A stretch of 61,139 bases of DNA from Nitrospira sp. (GTDB taxonomy: Bacteria; Nitrospirota; Nitrospiria; Nitrospirales; Nitrospiraceae). Position numbers and translations under genes: made by a program. The stretch covers positions 358,642-419,780 of the forward strand of contig SWDO01000004.1 of NCBI GenBank assembly GCA_005116895.1, given 5' to 3'. The first letter of the stretch is position 1, and every line of letters begins with the position of its first letter. Of the stretch, positions 54,474-61,139 are shown piece after piece. The notes below the pieces were generated by a model, which was not told the DNA's origin, did no database searches, and saw only the letters and a program-made list of their open reading frames with translations.

Positions 54474-55922
54474 GTGGGCAGCCAACTTCTCCGAACGAAA
54501 CCCATCGATCAAATTCTGGCCGATGCCGAGCATCCAGAGCATCGTCTCAAGAAAACATTGACGGCGTGGGATCTCACGGCGCTTGGGATCGGCGCAATCA
54601 TTGGGACAGGCATTTTCGTCCTGGTTGGAACCGCCATCGTCGGTGATGCACACCGGCCAGGAGCGGGACCAGGGATTGTTCTCTCCTTCATTCTTTCCGG
54701 CATCACCTGCGCGTTAGCCGCGCTATGTTATGCCGAATTTTCATCGATGATCCCGGTTGCAGGGTCTGCGTATACCTTTTCGTACGCCACGCTGGGTGAG
54801 TTTCTTGCCTGGCTTACGGGGTGGAATCTGATTTTGGAATATGGTGTGGCCTGCGTCGCGGTTGCGATTGGCTGGTCCGGCTATTTCAACAAATTATTGA
54901 CGCTCGCTGGCCTGGAATTGCCCTATTGGGCGACGAATCCACCGCATTGGGCGGGTGGTCCGGAGGGAAGTATCGCCAATTTTCCAGCTGCCATCATCGT
55001 CTTGTTGGTCACGGCCATACTCGTGATAGGAATCAAGGCAAGTGCCCGTGCCGCCGGCATGATCGTGCTGCTGAAGCTTGCGGTGGTTCTCTTCTTCATC
55101 GCCGTAGGGGCTCCCTCTGTCAGCGCTGACAACTGGACACCTTTCATGCCGAACGGATTTGAAGGGGTCCGTGCCGCGGCTGCGATCATCTTTTTTGCCT
55201 ATATAGGGTTCGACGCGGTCTCAACTGCTGCAGAGGAGGCTCGGAACCCCCAACGAGATGTTCCGTTGGGTATCCTTGCTTCGCTGGCTGTGTGTACCGT
55301 GCTCTATATTTCCGTGGCGGCTGTCCTCACCGGCCTGGTTCCCATGAGCCAAATTGACATACACGCTCCAGTGGCTGAAGCGCTCAGTGTCGTCGGGTTT
55401 AAATGGGGCGCTGCGATCGTGGCTATCGGAGCCGTGGCGGGTATTACGAGCGTATTGATCGTCATGATGCTGGGACAAATCCGCGTGTTCTTTGCTATGT
55501 CGCGCGATAGGCTGTTAAGCCCGAGGCTCTCACAGGTTCATCCAACGTTCGGAACGCCCCATCGGGCAACGATTCTGACCGGAGTGGTTGTCGCGATCCT
55601 GGCGGCGTTGTTCCAGATCGGGGAAGCGGCCGATATGACCAACATCGGAACCTTCTTTGCCTTTATTCTCGTCAGTTTTGGGGTCATGCTACTCCGGTAC
55701 GTAAAGCCGGATCTGCCCAGGCCCTTTCGTCTTCCCTTCATGCCTCTCGTGCCCATCATGAGCATCGCGGCATGTCTATACCTAATGGCTGGTTTGCCTT
55801 GGGCAACATGGATCCGTTTTGTGGTATGGACCATTATTGGCATTCTCGTGTATGCGGTGTATGGGATGAAACACAGCAAACTAGCCGCTCAGGCTGTCGA
55901 CAGTAGTCCGCCGTCACGATGA
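54474..55922 (+). CDS. APC-family amino acid permease
   Basis: An integral membrane transporter of about 482 residues with 12 predicted helices. The N-terminal ALGIGAIIGTGIFVLVGTAI is the APC helix 1 signature, and the central FFAYIGFDAVSTAAEEARNPQRDVPLGI motif is typical of the cationic amino acid transporter branch. The frame opens at a TTG at 54456, but GGGAGGG just ahead of the GTG at 54474 favours that start. Confidence 0.88.
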   Translation: MGSQLLRTKPIDQILADAEHPEHRLKKTLTAWDLTALGIGAIIGTGIFVLVGTAIVGDAHRPGAGPGIVLSFILSGITCALAALCYAEFSSMIPVAGSAYTFSYATLGEFLAWLTGWNLILEYGVACVAVAIGWSGYFNKLLTLAGLELPYWATNPPHWAGGPEGSIANFPAAIIVLLVTAILVIGIKASARAAGMIVLLKLAVVLFFIAVGAPSVSADNWTPFMPNGFEGVRAAAAIIFFAYIGFDAVSTAAEEARNPQRDVPLGILASLAVCTVLYISVAAVLTGLVPMSQIDIHAPVAEALSVVGFKWGAAIVAIGAVAGITSVLIVMMLGQIRVFFAMSRDRLLSPRLSQVHPTFGTPHRATILTGVVVAILAALFQIGEAADMTNIGTFFAFILVSFGVMLLRYVKPDLPRPFRLPFMPLVPIMSIAACLYLMAGLPWATWIRFVVWTIIGILVYAVYGMKHSKLAAQAVDSSPPSR

Positions 55923-55947
55923 ATCAGGAACAATTCTAGTAAGGAGT

Positions 55948-56388
55948 CTAGTCCGACTTTCCAGCGGGCGGGGTTGCGGAAACGGGTGCTGTGGTAGAAG
56001 TCTCTTCAGTGGGAACTGCGGCAGCAGCCTGGATAGGCGATCCAGGGGTTGTGTCTACTGGAGCGGCTGCGGCCTTGGGCGGAGTGGCCGGTTTAGGTGG
56101 GGGGGCAGCTGGCTTGGGCGGCGCTGGTCTTTCTGGCTTAATGCCTCCTTCCCAGGCTGGGCCCGAATACATGTTTGCCGTTAAGCCCTTGGTCTTCCAT
56201 TTTTCCTCGAAATCAGCAGCGGCCTTATTCGGCGTTTCACCAAGGCCCATGACATTGTTCCAAGGATAGACTTTTGGGCCGATCTGGCAGCCAGATTCCG
56301 TCCGCCGCAAATAGATCGCGATCGGATTGCCCCGGTAGGGCCCAAGAAAAATATGGACAGATCCAACGTACTCGAGCAATGAGGCCAT
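55948..56388 (-). CDS. Hypothetical protein with Pro/Ala-rich tail
   Basis: GGAGGG six bases before the ATG at 56388 selects that start over one eight codons upstream, giving 146 residues. The first ~85 residues are a compact domain (HIFLGPYRGNPIAIYLRRTE, GLGETPNKAAADFEEKWKTKG). The remaining 60 are low-complexity (PAPPKPAAPPPKPATPPK) and probably unstructured. No family is recognised. No signal peptide is apparent. Confidence 0.6.
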   Translation of the reverse strand: MASLLEYVGSVHIFLGPYRGNPIAIYLRRTESGCQIGPKVYPWNNVMGLGETPNKAAADFEEKWKTKGLTANMYSGPAWEGGIKPERPAPPKPAAPPPKPATPPKAAAAPVDTTPGSPIQAAAAVPTEETSTTAPVSATPPAGKSD

Positions 56389-56582
56389 AAGGCCCTCCAA
56401 AGGAATGTTCATGATGCCACAAGAGATGAGAGGAGGGCAAGGTATTCGGTAGAGGGACAGAGGTTTCGCTTCCTCACTTCAGTGAGGGGAGGTCGTCCAT
56501 CCCTGCGTAACCCAGGGAATTCTTCTGATCGACACCGCACAAAGTTGTCCACTCTGTTATGTTGAAAAGAAAAAAGCAACAG

Positions 56583-57680
56583 TCATAGGTCGGCTTTCGC
56601 GACTCGTTCTCGTGTTCGGTCGATGGAGCGCAAGAGCGCTTTGTGGCTTCGGCACCCCACCACAAGTTTGGCATCTGAAATCATCACGGGGCGATAGGGA
56701 AGCAGGAAACGCTCTTTCACGCGACGGATACGCGCGAGGGACTGGGCCAACCGTCCGGCCGAGATGTCCGCGTCGGCCACAGCTTTGTCAACAGCATTCA
56801 TCGCGGCTATGACGCGGTTGCGGTCTTTACAGATCAACGGCATGTCGCAACCGGCTTGGATGGCCTGGATGGTAGCGTCGCCGATACCATAATGATCAAT
56901 GATGGCATGCATCTCGAGATCATCCGTCAACACGACACCGTCGTAGTGCAACTCCTCACGAAGAAATCTCCCGATGATCGTCGGGGACAGGGTTGCCGGC
57001 CGTTTCTCATCCAACGCCTGATACAGCACGTGGGCCGTCATCATCGTTGCCACGCCGTTCGCCACCGCTCGCCGGAATGGAGGAAACTCAATATGCTCCA
57101 ATCGTTCGCGCGGCGCCGTGACGATGGGCAACTCCTTGTGCGAGTCCGAGTTGGTGTCGCCATGACCAGGAAAATGCTTCCCACAAGCCACGACACGATT
57201 GTCCTGGAGGCCTCCCACTGTGGCCAACCCCAATTCAGCCACGAGGTCAGGCGTTGTGCCGAAGGCTCGATCACCGATCACCGGATTGGCGGGGTTGCTG
57301 TTCACATCAAGCACCGGAGACATATTCATGTTGATGCCGACGGCCTTGAGTTCTGTTGCGGTCGTGGCTGCCGCAGCGTAGGCTAGTTCAGAGGAACGGC
57401 ATTGCCCAAGGACTTCGCATGGTGGAAAAATTGTAAAGTCTTTCGGCAACCGTGAGACCCGTCCACCTTCTTGATCGATAGAGATCAGGAGGGGGGAGTG
57501 TGGACTGCAGCGTTGAAGATCGCTTGTTAATTCCACGATCTGCGCGATCGATTCGAGATTTCTCGAAAACAGGATGACCCCACCGGGCTTATATTCCCTG
57601 ATGAAGGCGGCTAGGTCAGCCGAAACGGTGGTGCCATCGAACCCAATCATGAAGAGTTGGCCAATCTGGTCGTACGACAT
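56583..57680 (-). CDS. nagZ: Beta-N-acetylhexosaminidase NagZ (GH3)
   Basis: A 365-residue cytoplasmic enzyme that removes GlcNAc from muropeptides during cell-wall recycling. The NagZ motif KHFPGHGDTNSDSH holds the His/Asp pair acting as general acid/base. The nucleophile Asp is in VLTDDLEMHAI. The N-terminal IGFDGTTVSADL and IDQEGGRVSRL are regular. It lies 23 bp downstream of pepA on the same strand, so they are probably cotranscribed. Confidence 0.95.
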   Translation of the reverse strand: MSYDQIGQLFMIGFDGTTVSADLAAFIREYKPGGVILFSRNLESIAQIVELTSDLQRCSPHSPLLISIDQEGGRVSRLPKDFTIFPPCEVLGQCRSSELAYAAAATTATELKAVGINMNMSPVLDVNSNPANPVIGDRAFGTTPDLVAELGLATVGGLQDNRVVACGKHFPGHGDTNSDSHKELPIVTAPRERLEHIEFPPFRRAVANGVATMMTAHVLYQALDEKRPATLSPTIIGRFLREELHYDGVVLTDDLEMHAIIDHYGIGDATIQAIQAGCDMPLICKDRNRVIAAMNAVDKAVADADISAGRLAQSLARIRRVKERFLLPYRPVMISDAKLVVGCRSHKALLRSIDRTRERVAKADL

Positions 57681-57703
57681 CGTCGAACCGTCTTTCTCTT
57701 ATC

Positions 57704-59215
57704 CTATAGTGAGCGATTGATGAGGAACTGGATCAACAGTCTGGTCCCGATGCCAGTTGGGCCTTTGGGGATATACGCCCGTTCCCGCTCGCTCCAATCG
57801 GTGCTGGCGATATCGAGATGCACCCAGGGGGCGTCGCCGACGAACTTGCTTAGGAACAGAGCCGCCGTGATCATGCCACCCCCACGTCCGCCGATATTCC
57901 GCATGTCGGCCACATCGCTGCGCAGTTGCTCAAAATATTCGTCCCACAACGGCATTTCCCATACCCGCTCGCCTGCTCGAAGGCCGGCCTTGTGAACCGC
58001 ATCTTTCAACGTGGCATCGGTGCCGAACATGCCGATCGCGAACTGACCTAGCGCAACGACACACGCTCCCGTCAGTGTGGCAATGTCGATGAGCGCGGCC
58101 GGCTTGAATCGCGTCGCATAGGTAAGGCCGTCGGAGAGGATCAGGCGGCCCTCGGCGTCCGTATTCTGCACCTCCACGGTTTTGCCAGAAAGGGTCTTGA
58201 CCACGTCACCTGGTCGCATCGCCCGGCCCCCGGGCATATTCTCCGCTGCTGGGAGGATGCTGATGAGATTGAGGGGTAGCTTCAGACGAGCTGCCGCTCG
58301 CATCGCGGCTAATACCTCAGCTCCACCGGTCATGTCGGCCTTCATCTGTTCCATATTCTCCGCCGGTTTGAGCGAGATCCCACCCGTGTCGAAGGTGATC
58401 GTCTTGCCGACGAGCACGACCGGGCGGTCGTTTTTGCTCTTGGCTCCGTGGTACTGGAGAATAATGAACTTCGGCGGTTCGTGGCTGCCTTTTGCAACTC
58501 CCAGTAGCGCACCCATGCCGAGTTGTTCCATCTCTTTTTGTTCGAGGATCTTGAGATTCACGCCGACTTCCTTCGCCACGGTTTTTGCCTCACTGGCGAT
58601 CCTGGTCGGTGTCATCACATTCGATGGATGGTTACAGAGATCACGAACGTAGACCGTTGCTTCAGCAGTCGCGACACCGCGACGAATCCCTTCCGACAAC
58701 TGACGCAGGTGATCTTTCTGCGGAGCCAGAACCGTCATCGCCGTCACTCCCTTACCGGTCGGGGCGTCACTGCGATAGGCCGTGAATTGATAGCTTCCTA
58801 AGATCGCTCCTTCAGTCATGGTCTGGCCAACGTCAATCGGCGACGTCTCATGCGGCACGATGCTCGGCAATGCCACCGCAAAGGCACTGGATTTGGCTTG
58901 GCGAACCCGTTTGACAGCATGCCCCATCGCCTGTCGGATCTGATCCAACCCCAGGTCATGTTTTTTCCCAAGCCCGACAAGAATCAACCGCTTTGCCGGA
59001 ATTTTCCCGTGTGTATGAAACACAACCACCTCACCGGCCTTTCCATCGAACTCTTTTGACTGGAGAAGAGCACGGAGGGCTCCACCGAGCGCTCTATCCA
59101 GAATCGCCCCATCTTCCTTCGGCAGTCCCTCCCCTTCACACAGCAGGAGGACCAGTGCGTCAGTGGTCTCGGTGTCGACGTGTCCTTGTTTCGCGTGAAC
59201 TCGCAGAATGGGCAT
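57704..59215 (-). CDS. pepA: Leucyl aminopeptidase (M17)
   Basis: A 503-residue manganese/zinc aminopeptidase. The M17 signature NTDAEGRLIL is present, metal ligands lie in VGKTITFDTGGISLKP and the following KADMTGGAEVLAAM, and the N-terminal macro-like domain spans about residues 1-170. It cleaves N-terminal residues and in some bacteria also acts as a DNA-binding accessory in site-specific recombination. Together with nagZ it fits peptide and muropeptide turnover. Confidence 0.96.
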   Translation of the reverse strand: MPILRVHAKQGHVDTETTDALVLLLCEGEGLPKEDGAILDRALGGALRALLQSKEFDGKAGEVVVFHTHGKIPAKRLILVGLGKKHDLGLDQIRQAMGHAVKRVRQAKSSAFAVALPSIVPHETSPIDVGQTMTEGAILGSYQFTAYRSDAPTGKGVTAMTVLAPQKDHLRQLSEGIRRGVATAEATVYVRDLCNHPSNVMTPTRIASEAKTVAKEVGVNLKILEQKEMEQLGMGALLGVAKGSHEPPKFIILQYHGAKSKNDRPVVLVGKTITFDTGGISLKPAENMEQMKADMTGGAEVLAAMRAAARLKLPLNLISILPAAENMPGGRAMRPGDVVKTLSGKTVEVQNTDAEGRLILSDGLTYATRFKPAALIDIATLTGACVVALGQFAIGMFGTDATLKDAVHKAGLRAGERVWEMPLWDEYFEQLRSDVADMRNIGGRGGGMITAALFLSKFVGDAPWVHLDIASTDWSERERAYIPKGPTGIGTRLLIQFLINRSL

Positions 59216-59309
59216 TCAATTCTCCTTTTGATGCATCAATGGGCAAGCAGCATCAGCCGCTTGATGGTTGTCATCGGGACTTCTTCATCTTGCTCGACGG
59301 CGGCATTCT

Positions 59310-59945
59310 TCACACTCCCCGCATATTGGGTGCCCAGATGAGCTTGTGGAGTTGCAATTGAAGGCGAATCGGCAATCGATCCGCCAAGAGCCATTCAGCC
59401 AACCGCTGTGGATCCAGCGCACCAAATACCGGACTAAAGTGAACCGCACAACGATCGATCAACTGGAAGCGATCCAGAATACGTTTCGCCCATTCGTAAT
59501 CACTCCGGTCCTGCATGACGAATTTTGCTTCATCCTGTGGCCGCAATCGTTCGACATTGGGCCAGTGCATCCGGTCCGTCATGCCGCTTCCAGGGCATTT
59601 CACGTCCAAGATAATACGGACGGCTGGGTCGACGATGGTGGTATCCACCGCTCCGCTCGTTTCAAGGAGGACTGTGAATCCTTCATGGGACAATCGACGA
59701 AGCAGCGTGCTGGCATCCGGTTGCGCTAACGGTTCACCTCCCGTCACTTCGACCAACTGACAACCATAGGATCGCACCATGTCGAGAATGTCATCGATGG
59801 ACCGGTCCGTTCCGCCAAAGAACGCATAATCCGTGTCACACCAGGTGCATCGCAGCGGGCAACCGGTCAGACGTACGAACACGCAGGGGAGGCCGGCAAA
59901 GGTCGACTCGCCTTGAACGCTATGAAAAATTTCAGTGACGCGCAT
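59310..59945 (-). CDS. queE: 7-carboxy-7-deazaguanine synthase
   Basis: A 211-residue radical SAM enzyme of queuosine synthesis. The cluster motif is CPLRCTWCDT, with the typical N-terminal MRVTEIFHSVQGES start and VTGGEPLAQPD. It converts 6-carboxytetrahydropterin, the QueD product, to the deazaguanine core. The only PTPS/QueD-family gene in the window is at 26.6 kb beside folE, so queE is not clustered with the rest of the pathway here. Confidence 0.96.
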   Translation of the reverse strand: MRVTEIFHSVQGESTFAGLPCVFVRLTGCPLRCTWCDTDYAFFGGTDRSIDDILDMVRSYGCQLVEVTGGEPLAQPDASTLLRRLSHEGFTVLLETSGAVDTTIVDPAVRIILDVKCPGSGMTDRMHWPNVERLRPQDEAKFVMQDRSDYEWAKRILDRFQLIDRCAVHFSPVFGALDPQRLAEWLLADRLPIRLQLQLHKLIWAPNMRGV

Positions 59946-60022
59946 GAGCCGTGTGTGGACGAACCGAATCGTCGAGTGGATGATTCACGGAGCAGGCGGC
60001 TGATTCGATCACAAGGAGTCAC

Positions 60023-60703
60023 TCATCGCCATTTGACGATCGGCCAGTTCTGCTGTCGGGCGATGGAGGCCATGCCACGAATTGGGTTCACCACCGTCGG
60101 ATGCCCCACGGCACGGAGCAAGTCAACATCACCCGGGCTATCCCCGTACGCATAGCATTGGGAAAGATCCAGCGTCAGTTCATGGATCAACTGATCAATG
60201 AGTTGGCGTTTCCCTTCTCCATACGGCAGGGGTGGCACAAGGAACCCGGTATAGAGTCCATTCTGCTGCTCCAATCGAGTGGCAAAGCAACGATCAGCTC
60301 GAAGTGCGTCCGCGACGGGGGCGATCAGAAAATCGATGGACCCTGTCACGAAAATGATGGCGTGGCCGGCACGGCGATGCTCGTCGAGCATCCGCATCGC
60401 GGCGGGGGAGACACGAGGACAGAGTTCCTCGCGACAAAACTCCTCGCCCAACGGTTGAATCACTTGCGAAGGTTTTCCTGCCAGGTACAGCTTCCGCTTG
60501 CGGAGCGGGTGCAGCGACAATGCCGGGAAATGTCGCAGGAGCCACGACACGCTCTCACGAGCTTCAGGCCACCCGACGATACCGCGTCGCCATAGCCAGC
60601 GGAAAAATCTCATTTCACTCGCTTCACCAGGCAAAATGGTATTGTCGACATCAAAAAACGCTGCAATGGAAGAGGAGAGGCCTTGTTCGTCTGTTCGCGT
60701 CAT
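60023..60703 (-). CDS. HAD-IB family phosphatase
   Basis: A 226-residue HAD hydrolase of the phosphoserine phosphatase-like IB group. Motif I is FFDVDNTIL, motif II FVTGS, and motifs III and IV KRQLIDQL and YGDSPGDVDLL. Hydrophobic and basic residues in the cap (RFFRWLWRRGIVGW) suggest membrane or lipid-phosphate substrates. Function within the family is not resolved. Confidence 0.88.
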   Translation of the reverse strand: MTRTDEQGLSSSIAAFFDVDNTILPGEASEMRFFRWLWRRGIVGWPEARESVSWLLRHFPALSLHPLRKRKLYLAGKPSQVIQPLGEEFCREELCPRVSPAAMRMLDEHRRAGHAIIFVTGSIDFLIAPVADALRADRCFATRLEQQNGLYTGFLVPPLPYGEGKRQLIDQLIHELTLDLSQCYAYGDSPGDVDLLRAVGHPTVVNPIRGMASIARQQNWPIVKWR

Positions 60704-60800
60704 GAAAGATCGACCTAGGACAATGAGATGCCGATTCTACCGAACGTCCGGTTGATTGACAACAATTTTACCCTACTTCTATAATGCGCACTCCCTCAGG

Positions 60801-60888
60801 CGTCGCTCGTCGTTCGTGAAGCGTGTCTCGTGAACCGCTGTCCACGACGAATTCCGACGAACGACGCTTCACGAGTGACGCTTCATGC
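60801..60888 (+). repeat. Imperfect inverted repeat before tRNA-Leu(GAG)
   Basis: CGTCGTTCGTGAAGCGTG (60808-60825) is identical to the gyrB-gyrA spacer repeat. The downstream arm ACGAACGACGCTTCACGAG and a further GACGCTTCA are its inverse, so the block can fold into a long imperfect hairpin. Confidence 0.75.
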
Positions 60889-60893
60889 TGAGT

Positions 60894-60977
60894 GCCGAAG
60901 TGGTGGAATGGCAGACACGCACGTTTGAGGGGCGTGTGGCGAAAGCCGTGCGGGTTCAAGTCCCGCCTTCGGCACCA
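60894..60977 (+). tRNA. tRNA-Leu(GAG)
   Basis: 84 nt. Acceptor GCCGAAG/CTTCGGC, discriminator A, encoded CCA. Anticodon stem CACGT/GCGTG with loop TTGAGGG (anticodon GAG) and a long variable arm. Its acceptor stem equals that of tRNA-Leu(CAG) at the other end of the window. Nothing recognisable follows to the window end. Confidence 0.95.
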
Positions 60978-61139
60978 TACCAGCCTATGCTTGCACCGTG
61001 AGTTCTTCATCGTATCAGCGATATTTCTAACGTCCCGACTCTATCTCGGGTTCAGCCTTGACGAAGAACCATGTTCAGTGACCTTCCGTCTGTCAGTGTA
61101 AACGCCAAAAACAATATTGTGATGACATTATGGCCTCGC

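Overview
The window is a bacterial chromosome segment carrying the replication origin: oriC followed by dnaA, dnaN, gyrB and gyrA on the + strand. Around it lies ordinary housekeeping (hisS, smpB, mdh, purA, recR-ebfC-dnaX, tig-clpP-clpX, pepA, nagZ, queE), seven tRNAs and the SRP RNA. Gene content and protein style (TIGR02266-like PilZ proteins, a NorD/CbbO-type VWA protein, ferredoxin:thioredoxin reductase, a stand-alone NuoF with a 2Fe-2S ferredoxin) suggest a Nitrospira-like member of the Nitrospirota. That assignment is inference from protein style; no rRNA is present to confirm it.

Layout. 1-2.7 kb: tRNA-Leu, then two abutting, apparently damaged minus-strand genes: the N-terminal half of a two-domain ThyX running into a P-loop-less SF1 helicase-like ORF. 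2.85-5.1 kb: hisS and three small DsrE/F/H-like genes that become AT-rich toward the origin. 5.1-13.1 kb: oriC, dnaA, dnaN, gyrB, gyrA. 13.1-14.7 kb: a membrane-anchored hypothetical, a DciA/DUF721 protein and smpB. 14.9-19.0 kb: a minus-strand regulatory island holding an FTR catalytic subunit, a secreted protein, a CusR/CusS-like two-component system, and two ~26-residue membrane microproteins. 19.1-30.4 kb: VWA protein, mdh, PuuD-like membrane protein, nuoF plus ferredoxin, erpA-like gene, PTPS/folE, hydrolase, rarA, PilZ. 30.4-34.1 kb: ABC-F ATPase, tRNA-Ala, purA. 34.1-39.2 kb: a decayed accessory zone with an IS30-type transposase remnant, a Wzx-type flippase, about 1 kb of unreadable DNA, an asparagine-synthetase-like gene broken by an in-frame TGA, and a tRNA-Lys with an abnormal acceptor stem. 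39.6-49 kb: tRNA-Val, lipoproteins, DksA-like protein, recR-ebfC-dnaX, SRP RNA, tRNAs, tig-clpP-clpX. 49-61 kb: tandem PilZ paralogues, a TatA-like protein, peptidases, a permease, nagZ, pepA, queE, a HAD phosphatase and tRNA-Leu.

The most interesting system is at 14.9-17.9 kb. The two microprotein genes are paralogous: they align without gaps and share the motif L-x-A-[VI]-[LF]-G-V-x-Y. Each has a strong Shine-Dalgarno. Each is preceded by the same promoter module: palindrome TGAAGA-N2-TCTTCA, N5, TCATCA, N6, CTTCAT, N10, then a -10 hexamer beginning TAT, with every spacing identical. The module lies just downstream of an OmpR/CusR-type response regulator and kinase pair, so the simplest reading is a dedicated regulon of two membrane microproteins.
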